From contig JANLGW010000149.1 in assembly GCA_024653965.1 (NCBI GenBank), positions 42,447-106,446 on the forward strand: a DNA stretch of 64,000 bases, given 5' to 3'. The position numbers and the translations under genes are program-made. Each line of letters begins with the position of its first letter. Within the stretch, counting starts at the first letter, position 1. This DNA comes from Rhodospirillales bacterium (GTDB taxonomy: Bacteria; Pseudomonadota; Alphaproteobacteria; Rhodospirillales; Magnetovibrionaceae). Of this stretch, positions 1 through 10,042 are shown in pieces. The notes below the pieces were generated by a model. It ran no database searches. It was given only the letters and a program-made list of their open reading frames with translations, and was not told the origin of the DNA.

Positions 1-1398
1 TTGAGCTATCTGGAGCTTGCCGACGAACTGGTGCCTTATGTAAAGAATTTGGGTTTTACCCATATCGAATTATTGCCGGTCAGCGAGTTTCCGTTCGAAG
101 GATCGTGGGGCTATCAGCCGATTGGTTTGTTTGCGCCCACCAGCCGGTTCGGCCCGCCTAACGATTTCCGCGTTTTTGTCGAACGTTGTCATGAAGCCGG
201 TATCGGCGTCATCCTTGATTGGGTGGTTGGTCACTTTCCGGAAGATACACACGGTCTGGGGAAATTCGACGGCACTCATCTTTACGAACATGCTGACCCG
301 CGATTGGGGCGTCATGCCGATTGGGGTACGTTGATCTATAACTTTGGGCGTGTCGAGGTCTCCAATTACCTGCTCGCCAATGCCCTGTTCTGGCTTGAGG
401 CTTATCATATCGATGGATTGCGGGTCGATGCGGTGGCGTCAATGCTGTATCTCGATTACAGCCGCAAACATGGCGAATGGATCCCCAACGTTTTCGGCGG
501 CAATGAAAATCTTGAGGCGATTGGATTTCTCAAGCGCCTTAATGAATTGGTGTATAGCCGACACCCGGGCGCGTTCACGGTGGCCGAAGAATCCACCGCC
601 TGGCCGATGGTTTCCCGACCGACGTATGTGGGCGGTTTAGGCTTTGGTTATAAGTGGAACATGGGGTGGATGCACGACACCTTGCGGTATATGTCGCGTG
701 ACCCGATCTATCGTCAGCATCATCAAGATGATCTGACGTTCGGATTGCTTTATGCCTTTCAGGAAAATTTTGTGCTGCCTCTGTCTCACGATGAGGTCGT
801 GCACGGCAAAGGTTCCCTGATCGGGCGCATGACAGGTGATAAATGGCAGCGCCTGGCCAATTTGCGGCTCTATTTTGCGTTTATGTTTACGCATCCAGGA
901 AAAAAGCTGTTGTTTATGGGTGGCGAATTCGCCCAAGAAAACGAGTGGAATCATAACGCCAGCCTAGATTGGCATTTGCTTGAAGATAAAGGGCACAGCG
1001 GTGTGCTGGCATTGGTGCGCGATCTCAACCGTCTCTATCGCGACGAACCTGCGTTGCATAGCCGTGATTTTGATCCGGAAGGATTTTCGTGGGTTGAGTG
1101 CCATGATCATCAACGTAGCGTCGTGGCGTTTAGGCGTAACGGTATGAACGACGCCGAACATATCTTTGTGGTCTGTAATTTCACGCCCGTGGTGCGGACC
1201 GATTATCGCCTCGGCGTGCTTGGCCCGGGACAGTATGCCGAAGTCTTGAATACAGATTCGACCTATTACGGCGGCAGCGATGTCGGTAATGCCGGAAAAT
1301 TGGAAGCTCAAAACGTTCCCATGCATGGCCAGCGGTGGTCTTTGTCTGTAACGTTGCCGCCGTTGGCGACAATCGTGTTGCGATACATCGGGTCGTGA
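1..1398 (+). CDS. glgB: 1,4-alpha-glucan branching enzyme, 5'-truncated by window edge
   Basis: This is the C-terminal 465 residues of GlgB, which introduces alpha-1,6 branches into glycogen. The visible part holds the GH13 catalytic barrel and the all-beta C-terminal domain. It shows GSWGYQP, the nucleophile region [16 protein letters not shown], the acid region [10 protein letters not shown], and [13 protein letters not shown] followed by [10 protein letters not shown]. Full-length family members have about 700 or more residues, so the N-terminal CBM48 part lies upstream; the TTG at base 1 is an interior codon, not the start. glgX follows 14 bp later on the same strand, so the two are almost certainly co-transcribed. 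Confidence 0.95.
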   Translation: MSYLELADELVPYVKNLGFTHIELLPVSEFPFEGSWGYQPIGLFAPTSRFGPPNDFRVFVERCHEAGIGVILDWVVGHFPEDTHGLGKFDGTHLYEHADPRLGRHADWGTLIYNFGRVEVSNYLLANALFWLEAYHIDGLRVDAVASMLYLDYSRKHGEWIPNVFGGNENLEAIGFLKRLNELVYSRHPGAFTVAEESTAWPMVSRPTYVGGLGFGYKWNMGWMHDTLRYMSRDPIYRQHHQDDLTFGLLYAFQENFVLPLSHDEVVHGKGSLIGRMTGDKWQRLANLRLYFAFMFTHPGKKLLFMGGEFAQENEWNHNASLDWHLLEDKGHSGVLALVRDLNRLYRDEPALHSRDFDPEGFSWVECHDHQRSVVAFRRNGMNDAEHIFVVCNFTPVVRTDYRLGVLGPGQYAEVLNTDSTYYGGSDVGNAGKLEAQNVPMHGQRWSLSVTLPPLATIVLRYIGS

Positions 1399-1412
1399 TG
1401 GAGGGGCGCTTG

Positions 1413-3581
1413 ATGAGTGCGTCGCATATAAAAACGTTGTCGCCGGGCAAACCATATCCTCTGGGGGCGACGTGGGATGGTGACGGCGCTAATTTTGCGT
1501 TGTTTTCCGAGCACGCGCAAAAGATAGAGCTGTGCCTGTTCGACGAGACCGGCGTCCAGGAAATTGCGCGACATGTCTTGGCCGAGTGCGCGGATTCTGT
1601 ATGGTATGGTTATTTGCCGGGGGTGCGGCCGGGGCAGTTATACGGTTATCGGGTGTACGGTCCCTATGCGCCGCATGAAGGCCATCGCTTCAATCCCAAT
1701 AAGCTGTTGGTTGACCCATACGCCAAGGGCTTGTTCGGGAAACTGATCAATCACGACGCCAATTTTGGCTATGACCGTAGAAATAGTTCTGATGATTTGT
1801 CTTTTGATCGTCGCGACAATGCCTGTTTCATTCCAAAGGCCGTGTTGACGGATCCGACCCTGCCAACGGGGAACGAAAATCTGCTGAGCACGTCGTGGTC
1901 GAGCACCATCATTTATGAGCTTCACGTTGCGGGCATGACCCGCCTTCACCCCGGTATCAAAAAAGGATTGCGCGGCACCTTTGCTGGCTTGACATCCGAT
2001 GAAATGCTGCGCCATTTCCAAAATTTGGGCATCAGCGCCGTTGAGTTATTGCCCATCTATCCCTTCACCGATGAACCGCACTTGGTGGAGAAGGGGCTGA
2101 CCAATTATTGGGGTTACAGTCCGTATTCTTTTTTTGCTCCGGAACCGCGCTATTTGACTGAACCTTCAAAAGGCGACGTAACGGGTGGCATGGGCGAATT
2201 TCGCGCCATGGTCCAACGGTTTCATAGCGCTGGGATCGAAGTCATTTTGGACGTCGTTTTTAACCACACCGGTGAAGGGGGACATCTCGGCACAACCCTG
2301 TCCTTGCGGGGGATCGACAACGCCAGTTATTACCGCCTCGACCCCCACAACCCGCGTTATTACGTCAACGATACCGGCTGCGGCAATACCCTCAATGTTT
2401 CTCATCCGCGCGTCTTGCAAATGGTGATGGATTCACTTCGTCATTGGACGCAATACGGGCAGGTGGATGGCTTCCGCTTCGATCTCGCCAGCAGTCTTAC
2501 GCGCACCGAAGAAGGGTTCCATTCGCGATCCGGGTTCTTGGCGGCGGTCACTCAAGACCCCGTGCTTGCCGGAACAAAACTGATCGCCGAGCCGTGGGAT
2601 TTAGGGCCGGGTGGCTACCGTTTGGGGGCTTTCCCGCCGCGGTGGTCGGAATGGAATGACCGATACCGTAATACCGCGCGCTCGTTCTGGCGTGGGGATG
2701 AAAATGTGATCAGCGAATTGGCGCACCGCATCACCGGTTCAGACGATGTTTTCGGCGTGAGGGGAAGAACGCCGCGCACCAGCATCAACTTTATCACCGC
2801 GCATGATGGTTTCACGCTTGAAGATTTGGTCAGTTACGGGCGCAAACACAACGAGGTTAATGGCGAGGATAATCGCGACGGCTGTGACGAAAATTTCAGT
2901 TGGAACTGCGGCGTCGAGGGCGTGAGCAGCGATACCGATTGGGAAGTCGGCAACGATACCGTTAAAGAATTACGCCAGCGTCAGAAGCGAAATTTGTTGG
3001 CCACGTTACTGCTGTCCCAAGGTGTGCCGATGTTGCTCAGCGGCGATGAGCTGGGTCGCACGCAGCACGGTAACAACAATGCATACTGTCAAGACAATGA
3101 GATCAGTTGGATCGACTGGTCGAATATTGACGAAGATATTCTTGAATTTTCTAAGGAACTAATCCGCATTCGCTCCTCCTGCGCGGCGTTTCGTCGGGAA
3201 AAATTTTTTACGGGTCAACCCATAGAGGATGGGCCGGTAAAAGACATCACCTGGTGGTCGCCTAACGGCCATGAAATGTCCCATCAAGATTGGCATGTTC
3301 CTCATGCCAAGTGTTTGGGTTTTCATGTCGCCAGCAGCCGTGAGGGCGTGTGCGGGGAACGTCTGATGGTGATGATGAATGCCCATCACGGCCCGATCCG
3401 CTTCCATCTTCCGCCAATAGCGTTTGGAAAGTATTGGCGGCGTGTCGTCGATACGGCCTTCACGCTTGACGATATGCCCACCGACGTCATTCACGCGGAA
3501 GAAATTTTTCCGGTGAAAGGGCACTCGTTTGTCTTGTTGGCAGGCGCGGCGTCACCCATCAATGCGACGGACAAGGGATAG
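1413..3581 (+). CDS. glgX: glycogen debranching enzyme GlgX
   Basis: A 722-residue GH13 isoamylase-type enzyme that hydrolyses the alpha-1,6 branch stubs left after phosphorylase has shortened the outer chains. An N-terminal CBM48-like segment (GKPYPLGATWDGDG) precedes the barrel. The barrel carries DVVFNHTGEGG, the nucleophile region DGFRFDLASSL, the acid region LIAEPWDLGPGGY and FITAHDGFTLEDLVSY. The ATG at 1413 was chosen because GGAGGGG lies 7 bp upstream; the open frame extends into glgB, but those residues match no family N-terminus. malQ follows 12 bp later. Length is normal for bacterial GlgX. Confidence 0.95.
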   Translation: MSASHIKTLSPGKPYPLGATWDGDGANFALFSEHAQKIELCLFDETGVQEIARHVLAECADSVWYGYLPGVRPGQLYGYRVYGPYAPHEGHRFNPNKLLVDPYAKGLFGKLINHDANFGYDRRNSSDDLSFDRRDNACFIPKAVLTDPTLPTGNENLLSTSWSSTIIYELHVAGMTRLHPGIKKGLRGTFAGLTSDEMLRHFQNLGISAVELLPIYPFTDEPHLVEKGLTNYWGYSPYSFFAPEPRYLTEPSKGDVTGGMGEFRAMVQRFHSAGIEVILDVVFNHTGEGGHLGTTLSLRGIDNASYYRLDPHNPRYYVNDTGCGNTLNVSHPRVLQMVMDSLRHWTQYGQVDGFRFDLASSLTRTEEGFHSRSGFLAAVTQDPVLAGTKLIAEPWDLGPGGYRLGAFPPRWSEWNDRYRNTARSFWRGDENVISELAHRITGSDDVFGVRGRTPRTSINFITAHDGFTLEDLVSYGRKHNEVNGEDNRDGCDENFSWNCGVEGVSSDTDWEVGNDTVKELRQRQKRNLLATLLLSQGVPMLLSGDELGRTQHGNNNAYCQDNEISWIDWSNIDEDILEFSKELIRIRSSCAAFRREKFFTGQPIEDGPVKDITWWSPNGHEMSHQDWHVPHAKCLGFHVASSREGVCGERLMVMMNAHHGPIRFHLPPIAFGKYWRRVVDTAFTLDDMPTDVIHAEEIFPVKGHSFVLLAGAASPINATDKG

Positions 3582-3593
3582 GGAGGGACTAGC

Positions 3594-5786
3594 ATGGCGC
3601 TTCATGAAGATGTCCATCGTCTTGCCGACCTGATCGGCATTGAGCCGGCGTATTGGGATGTATACGGGAATTATCACGAAACCACGGATGAAACGCGCCA
3701 GACACTGCTCGCGGCGATAGGATTTCCTGCAGCCACGGATGCCGAGGCCGCCGACAGTCTCGCACGCTTTGAAAATGATCCGTGGCTTCGGCTGCTTGAG
3801 CCGGTGACGGTGTTGCGTGTCGGCGAAAATTGTCTTGAGCCAATGGTCTCGGTTACGCTGCCGATCGACGATGCCAACGCGATTTTGGAGTGGGTGCTGG
3901 AATGTGAAGATGGCCAGAGGTCGCACGGTAAAATAAACCGCTCCGACCTACCCATCATCGAAGAGCGCACGATCGATACCATACGATACGCGCGCTTGCG
4001 TCTTGCCTTGCCGCGTGACATGGCGTGCGGTTATCACCATTTGCGGGTGAAGACGGCACAGCATAAAGCATCCTGTCAGGTGATCGCAGCACCGCCGTCC
4101 GCCTATCGCCCCGATTGGTTGGTTAAGGGACACCGCCGCGTGTGGGGCGTCGCTTGTCAGCTTTACGCCCTGCGGTCGAAAAATGATTGGGGCATCGGTG
4201 ATTTCAGCGACCTTGCCATCATCAGCGGCGCAACCGCGAAATTGGGTGGCGCGGCGGTAGGCCTGTCGCCGTTGCATGCTTTATTCCCGGGATGCCCGGA
4301 GCGGGCCAGTCCCTATTCTCCATCCAGCCGATTGTTTATCAATCCGCTTTATATCGACATCACGGCGGTGCCTGAATTCGCCGCTTGCGACGCGTTGCGC
4401 ACCTACCTTTCAGATTCCGCCCTGATGGAGCGCAAAAAGGCCGTCGTAGCAGGAGACCAAGTCGCTTACAGCGATGTGACTGCTCTTAAGCTGAAATCCA
4501 TGGCCTTCTTGTTCAATGACTTTGAAACAGCGCACCCCGCCGGTTGCGGGTCCGATCGACGCGCGGCTTTTGACGCCTTTGTTAAAGCCGGGGGCGACAG
4601 GTTGATGCGCTTCGCCACATTTGAGGCTTTGCACGAACATTTCAATGGCTGCGTCGCCGACCAATGGCCGGAGGAATATCGCCACCCCGATACACCGCAA
4701 TGCAAGAAATTCGTGCGCACGCACATCAATCGGATCAATTTCTTCATTTATCTGCAGTGGGAAGCAGAGCGGCAACTGGCCGCCGTTGCGTCGCACTGCA
4801 CCAAGGATGGTATGGGCATCGGCCTATACCGCGATTTGGCCGTCGGGGTCGCCCCGGGCGGCGCCGATGCCTGGATCGATGCGGAAGCATTTGTTGCGGG
4901 GGTCAAGTTCGGCGCGCCGCCCGATCCCTTTGCCCCGGCAGGGCAAGATTGGGGTATGCCGCCGTTCGATCCCATTCGTCTGCGTGAGATGGCTTATGCG
5001 CCGTATATCGATATGCTGCGTTCCAATATGCGTCACGCGGGGGCTGTTCGTATCGACCACATTATGTGGATACAGCATATGTTTTGGATTCCGCACGGCA
5101 AAGATGGCCGAAGCGGCGCTTATGTGCATTATCCCAAAGATGACTTGTTTGCGATTCTAGCTTTGGAGAGCGAGCGAAATCGTTGCTTGGTCGTTGGTGA
5201 AGATCTCGGTACCGTGCCTGAAGGATTTCGCGAGCGCATGGAGGCCGAGGGTATTTTGTCGTATCACCTGCTGCACTTTCAGCGCCATTCGGATGGCCTG
5301 TTTCATCGGCCTGAAGCTTATCGTGCTTTGTCGCTCGCGGCGCCGGCCTCGCACGATTTGCCGACCTTAGCAGGATTTTGGATGGGAAAAGACCTGCAAT
5401 TGTTGGCCGATATTGGTCTTATTGCGGGTGACGAGGCACTTGAAGCCCGCCGCTCGCAACGTGTCCGCGAGCGTCAATTGTTGCTGGCGGCATTGATCGA
5501 TCAGGGCTTGGTGGATGAGGATTTTTCCCCCACCCCCAACATGGATGGCGTTAAAACCCTGATCGCGGCGGTACATCGTTTCCTGGCGCGCTCGCCCGCC
5601 GCTATGATGATGATGAATCTTGAAGACGTCATCGCCACAACGGATCAGATCAACGTGCCGGGCACGGTCGATGAACATCCGAATTGGCGCTATCGCCTGC
5701 ACCTCGATGTCGAGGAACTGGTCAATGATCCGTTCTTTTGCGAATTGGCGACCGCCATTAGCCAAGAGCGTGCCAACCGAATCTAA
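3594..5786 (+). CDS. malQ: 4-alpha-glucanotransferase (amylomaltase)
   Basis: A 730-residue GH77 disproportionating enzyme that transfers maltosyl and longer glucan units between oligosaccharides. It recycles the short maltodextrins released by GlgX so that phosphorylase can use them. The long N-terminal extension before the GH77 barrel is of the larger, MalQ type. Barrel motifs include SPYSPSSRLFINPLYID, AVRIDHIMWI (nucleophile region), VVGEDLGTVP and ASHDLPTLAGFW. The ATG has a strong Shine-Dalgarno (GGGAGGGA) 6 bp upstream. It is the last gene of glgB-glgX-malQ and converges on glgP, with 54 bp between the two stop codons. Confidence 0.95.
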   Translation: MALHEDVHRLADLIGIEPAYWDVYGNYHETTDETRQTLLAAIGFPAATDAEAADSLARFENDPWLRLLEPVTVLRVGENCLEPMVSVTLPIDDANAILEWVLECEDGQRSHGKINRSDLPIIEERTIDTIRYARLRLALPRDMACGYHHLRVKTAQHKASCQVIAAPPSAYRPDWLVKGHRRVWGVACQLYALRSKNDWGIGDFSDLAIISGATAKLGGAAVGLSPLHALFPGCPERASPYSPSSRLFINPLYIDITAVPEFAACDALRTYLSDSALMERKKAVVAGDQVAYSDVTALKLKSMAFLFNDFETAHPAGCGSDRRAAFDAFVKAGGDRLMRFATFEALHEHFNGCVADQWPEEYRHPDTPQCKKFVRTHINRINFFIYLQWEAERQLAAVASHCTKDGMGIGLYRDLAVGVAPGGADAWIDAEAFVAGVKFGAPPDPFAPAGQDWGMPPFDPIRLREMAYAPYIDMLRSNMRHAGAVRIDHIMWIQHMFWIPHGKDGRSGAYVHYPKDDLFAILALESERNRCLVVGEDLGTVPEGFRERMEAEGILSYHLLHFQRHSDGLFHRPEAYRALSLAAPASHDLPTLAGFWMGKDLQLLADIGLIAGDEALEARRSQRVRERQLLLAALIDQGLVDEDFSPTPNMDGVKTLIAAVHRFLARSPAAMMMMNLEDVIATTDQINVPGTVDEHPNWRYRLHLDVEELVNDPFFCELATAISQERANRI

Positions 5787-5840
5787 AGCGACCCGACCCT
5801 AATTGGCACGCTTTAAACCGGTTGCCATTCAGTGGATTTT

Positions 5841-8339
5841 TTACGATTCAATCTGATGGATGTTCCAGATTTCGCGGGCGTAATCATGAATGGTGCGGTC
5901 GGCGGAGAATTTACCCATGTGCACCACATTGAGGATCGCTCGCCGCGCCCAGTCATGGGTATCGCGATGCGCCCGGGCCACGGTTTCCTGGCATTGAACA
6001 TAGGATGCATAGTCGGCGAGCAACATATAGTGGTCGCCGCCACGCAGCAAGGAATCGACGATCGGCCTGTAACGTCCTTGATCGTCGGGAGAGAAATAAC
6101 CGCTGCCGATCATGTCGAGACAGCGCTTGAGTTCGGCGTTTTCATTGTAACGCGCCCATGGATCATAGCCACTCATGCGCAGCGATTGAACTTCCTCGGC
6201 GTTCATGCCGAATATAAAGATATTGTCGCCGCCCACTTCTTCTTTAATTTCAATATTGGCGCCGTCCAGCGTGCCGATGGTCAATGCGCCGTTCAGAGCG
6301 AATTTCATATTGCCAGTGCCGGATGCTTCGGTGCCGGCGGTGGAAATCTGTTCAGACAGGTCGCTGGCGGGAATAAGAATTTCCGCCTGAGAAACGCTGT
6401 AGTTCGGCACAAACAAAATCTTTAGCTTTTCTGATACCACCGGGTTGTTGTTGACCGTTTCGGCGACATCGTTGATCAGATGGATGATCAGCTTGGCCAT
6501 GTCGTAACCGGGCGCGGCTTTGCCGGCGAAGAAAATGGTGCGCGCAGCGTGGTGTCCTGCGGGATTTTCGCACATCCGGTTATAAAGGGTGATGACATGC
6601 AGCACGTTGAGGAGCTGGCGCTTGTATTCATGGATACGTTTCACCTGCATGTCGAAAAGGCTGTCGACATTGATGGTCGTATTGAAGCGTTCTTGCAGCC
6701 AGTTGCCCAAGCGCACCTTGTTTTCACGCTTGATTGCGATGAACCGTTCCCGGAATGCGGCATCGTCCGCCATTGGCGCTAGGCGGGTCAGTTGCGATAG
6801 GTCACGCATCCAATCGTTGCCGATGTGTTCGCTGATCAGGGTTGAAAGCCCGGGGTTCGATTGCAACAACCACCGCCGGGGCGTAATGCCGTTGGTCATG
6901 TTGATGAACTTGTCCGGGTAAAGTCGATCAAAATCGGGGAACATGTTCGAGCGCAAAAGCTGGGTATGTAGCGCCGCCACGCCATTGACCTTGTGGCTGC
7001 CGACGATCGAAAGGTGAGCCATACGAACGGCATGCCGATCATCGTCGATCAGCGACAGGCGGCGCAAAATAGCAGGATCGCCAGGGAAGGTGTGCCGGAT
7101 CTTGCGCAAGAATTCGTCGTTGATTTTAAAGATCAAGTCCAGATGACGCGGCAGAAGGTTCGACATCATATTGATGGGCCATGTTTCCAGCGCTTCCGAA
7201 AGCAACGTATGATTGGTGTAGGAGAACGTGCGCACGCAAATTGCCCACGCTGCTTCGAAAGTGTAGTTGTGAACATCCATCAGCAGGCGCATCAATTCCG
7301 GCACCGCCAGTGCGGGGTGGGTGTCGTTAAGCTGCATCGATGTTAGGTCGGGCAGGTCATCCAAAGAGTCGTGGTAGCGCAGGTGGCGGGCGATGATGTC
7401 TTGCAATGAAGCGCTGACGAAGAAGAATTCCTGCTTCAGGCGCAGTTCCTTGCCCAGTTGGGTTTTGTCGTTGGGGTATAAAACCTTGGATAGGTTCTCC
7501 GATGAGGTTTTTTCCCGCACCGCATCTTCATAGTCGCCTTCATTGAAGTAACGCAGATTGAAGTCGCGAGTTGCGCGCGACGACCACAGACGCAGATTGC
7601 CGACCGTATTGGTGCCATATCCGGAAATGGGCACGTCAAAAGCCATCGCCATGACTTCTTCGGTATCCACCCAATGGCATTCCTGAGCGCCGTGGGCGTT
7701 CTTAAAACATGATATGCGCCCGCCAAAATGAACGGGATACAGGATATCGGGGCGTTCTACCTCCCAAGGATTGCCGTAGCGTAGCCAGTTTTCGGGATGC
7801 TCAACCTGCTGCCCATTTTTAATGTCCTGGGTGAAGATGCCGTATTCGTAACGGATGCCGTAACCAAAGCCCGGATAGTTATGGGTCGCGAGAGAATCCA
7901 GAAAACATGCCGCGAGACGGCCCAAGCCGCCGTTACCCAACGCCGCATCGAACTCGATTTCTTTAATGTCGTTTAGGGAAAGTCCGAAGTCTTCCATGGC
8001 GCGGGCGGCTAATTCCTCAATCCCGAGGTCAAGCAGCACTTTGTTAAGGCTGCGCCCCATCAGGTATTCCATAGATAGGTAATAAACTTTTTTGGAACCA
8101 TTTTTGTAGTGGTTGCGCGCTGTCTTAATGTGGCGCTGGCTCAATACGCCGCGCAGCAGGCGGGCAAAGGTATAAAACCAGTCGCGCGTGGAAGCTTCGG
8201 ACGGATCCTTGCCGATGGTATGCAGCATGGTTCTGATAAGCGCAGTTTTCATGTCCTCGACGCTGCCAAAGCGGCTGAGAAAATCGGTTTTTAGGCATGC
8301 TTCGGTTTCTTTGCCGATTTCCGTATTTCTGTCGATCAT
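5841..8339 (-). CDS. glgP: glycogen/alpha-glucan phosphorylase
   Basis: An 832-residue GT35 phosphorylase that releases glucose-1-phosphate from glycogen non-reducing ends using pyridoxal phosphate. The PLP-lysine region EASGTGNMKFALNGA and the following TIGTLDGANIEI are intact, as are the N-terminal YYLSMEYLMGRSL and ALGNGGLGRLAACF. The ATG at 8339 is preferred; an in-frame start at 8387 would overlap the end of glgA by 26 bp and adds 16 residues (beginning MPSPPKRD) that do not look like the family N-terminus. It lies directly downstream of glgA, so glgA-glgP is an operon that pairs synthesis with breakdown. Confidence 0.95.
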   Translation of the reverse strand: MIDRNTEIGKETEACLKTDFLSRFGSVEDMKTALIRTMLHTIGKDPSEASTRDWFYTFARLLRGVLSQRHIKTARNHYKNGSKKVYYLSMEYLMGRSLNKVLLDLGIEELAARAMEDFGLSLNDIKEIEFDAALGNGGLGRLAACFLDSLATHNYPGFGYGIRYEYGIFTQDIKNGQQVEHPENWLRYGNPWEVERPDILYPVHFGGRISCFKNAHGAQECHWVDTEEVMAMAFDVPISGYGTNTVGNLRLWSSRATRDFNLRYFNEGDYEDAVREKTSSENLSKVLYPNDKTQLGKELRLKQEFFFVSASLQDIIARHLRYHDSLDDLPDLTSMQLNDTHPALAVPELMRLLMDVHNYTFEAAWAICVRTFSYTNHTLLSEALETWPINMMSNLLPRHLDLIFKINDEFLRKIRHTFPGDPAILRRLSLIDDDRHAVRMAHLSIVGSHKVNGVAALHTQLLRSNMFPDFDRLYPDKFINMTNGITPRRWLLQSNPGLSTLISEHIGNDWMRDLSQLTRLAPMADDAAFRERFIAIKRENKVRLGNWLQERFNTTINVDSLFDMQVKRIHEYKRQLLNVLHVITLYNRMCENPAGHHAARTIFFAGKAAPGYDMAKLIIHLINDVAETVNNNPVVSEKLKILFVPNYSVSQAEILIPASDLSEQISTAGTEASGTGNMKFALNGALTIGTLDGANIEIKEEVGGDNIFIFGMNAEEVQSLRMSGYDPWARYNENAELKRCLDMIGSGYFSPDDQGRYRPIVDSLLRGGDHYMLLADYASYVQCQETVARAHRDTHDWARRAILNVVHMGKFSADRTIHDYAREIWNIHQIES

Positions 8340-8361
8340 GATTTGGCACTCATTTATGTCG

Positions 8362-9807
8362 TTATCGCGTTTCGGAGGCGAGGGCATCTTGGTACAGGTT
8401 GATGTACGCCTGCGCAGCTTGTTTCCAGCTCAAATCTTGGCTCATCGCATTTCTTTGGGCTTTCTGCCACGATTTTGGTTGGCGATAAAGGGTAATCGCC
8501 CGTTCTGCGCATTCTACCAGGGCTTTGGCGCTGAGCACGTCGATAAAAAACCCCGTTCCACCCGTTTTGTCATGAATATCGACGACGGTGTCGGCTAGGC
8601 CGCCGGTTTTCGCCACTAAGGGCAAGGTGCCGTAGCGCATCGCATACATCTGGGTCAGTCCGCATGGCTCGAAACGCGATGGCATTAATAATACATCTGC
8701 CCCTGCGATTAGGCGGTGCGCCAGGGGATCGTTATAGCCGATGGTAACGGCAATGCCTGCGTCGGTATCGGCAAGTTGCATCAGTTCGTCTTGGAAATGA
8801 TGGTCGCCGGTGCCGAGAATGGCGAGTTGAATGCCCCGTGCGCGTAACGCGGCGGCAGATGCGATGATCAGGTCGATGCCCTTTTGTTCGGTCAGGCGGC
8901 TGATGACGCAAAAAAGCGGAGCCTTGTCATCGACCGGCAGACCCATTTCGTATTGTATCGCCGCCTTGTTAAGCTTCTTTCCGGTTCGTTTGGTCACGTT
9001 GAAAGGGTGGGCAATGTGCGGATCGGTCTTGGGGTTCCATATTGTATCGTCAATACCGTTGAGAATGCCAAAAACGGAATTGGCGCGATGGCGCAGCAAC
9101 CCATCAAGACCGCAGCCTAACTCGGGGCCTAAGATTTCTTTGGCATAGGTTGGGCTGACTGCGGTGATGATATCGCTGTAACTGAGCCCGGACTTGAGCA
9201 AAGAGACATGGTCGTGAAACTCCAACCCGTCTATGGAATATGCCTCTTCGGGCAAACCCACCTTGGGCAGGATCGAGCGCGGGAACAGTCCCTGGTACTG
9301 AAGATTGTGAACCGTAAAGATGGTGCGTGCGTGGTGACCGCCCCAAAAATGCAGATAGGCCGCCGTCAATCCGGTTTGCCAATCGTTGGCATGGACGATA
9401 TCCGCCGTCCAACCGGTCACATTGCCGGGCACGGACAACATTGCGGCAACCCGGGAAAGCAAAGCAAAACGGAGATGATTGTCGGGCCAGTCGGTGCCGT
9501 CATCTTGAACGTAGGGATTGCCGGGTCGGGCATAAAGGGAAGGGCAGTCGATCAGCCAAACGGGGACGTTGCTTGCCGGGATTCGCGCCTCGATCAAGCG
9601 AACATCGCCCGCATCGAGCGGATCGCCGAGTTCGATGATATTGTGTTTGTCTTGCGCCACTTCCATGGCCAGGGGGTATGCGGGCAATAGCATGCGCACA
9701 TCTACGCCTGCAGCAACCAAGGCGGTGGGCAGGGCACCAGACACGTCAGCCAGACCGCCAGTTTTTAACAGCGGGTATGCTTCGGAAGTAACGAAAAGAA
9801 CCTTCAT
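8362..9807 (-). CDS. glgA: glycogen synthase (ADP-glucose type)
   Basis: A 481-residue GT5 glycosyltransferase that elongates alpha-1,4 glucan from ADP-glucose. The N-terminus VLFVTSEAYPLLKTGG contains the KxGG ADP-glucose-binding motif. The C-terminal domain has SRFEPCGLTQMYAMRYG and a second TGGL (KTGGLADTV). The ATG at 9807 gives the classical MKVLF start. An in-frame TTG 9 bp upstream (9816) has better spacing to AGGGA, so the true start is ambiguous by three residues. It begins a reverse operon with glgP and is divergent from glgC across a gap of 235 bp that is AT-rich in its middle and must hold both promoters; no convincing -35/-10 pair could be fixed there. Confidence 0.95.
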   Translation of the reverse strand: MKVLFVTSEAYPLLKTGGLADVSGALPTALVAAGVDVRMLLPAYPLAMEVAQDKHNIIELGDPLDAGDVRLIEARIPASNVPVWLIDCPSLYARPGNPYVQDDGTDWPDNHLRFALLSRVAAMLSVPGNVTGWTADIVHANDWQTGLTAAYLHFWGGHHARTIFTVHNLQYQGLFPRSILPKVGLPEEAYSIDGLEFHDHVSLLKSGLSYSDIITAVSPTYAKEILGPELGCGLDGLLRHRANSVFGILNGIDDTIWNPKTDPHIAHPFNVTKRTGKKLNKAAIQYEMGLPVDDKAPLFCVISRLTEQKGIDLIIASAAALRARGIQLAILGTGDHHFQDELMQLADTDAGIAVTIGYNDPLAHRLIAGADVLLMPSRFEPCGLTQMYAMRYGTLPLVAKTGGLADTVVDIHDKTGGTGFFIDVLSAKALVECAERAITLYRQPKSWQKAQRNAMSQDLSWKQAAQAYINLYQDALASETR

Positions 9808-10042
9808 GAGCAGCAATACGTTCCCTACGGGTTGTTTTTAGCGCTGCGGGCGCGAATCTGGTTTAGGCCTGCAATGCATTTTAGGGGTTGGGCATCATAT
9901 ATTTAATTAAAACCATTACAATAGGTGCTGTTATTTGGGGCTAAAATTGAGGTAAGTTATTGTATGAGACGCGACAGCGCATGTAGGTTGCAGATCAGGT
10001 TAAAACGTCTGTTGATTGGTTGTAGTAAGGGGAGATGTACCT

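Noticed and set aside
1..3. TTG at the first base as the glgB start
   Set aside because: The N-terminal several hundred residues of GlgB are missing, so the gene begins upstream of the window.
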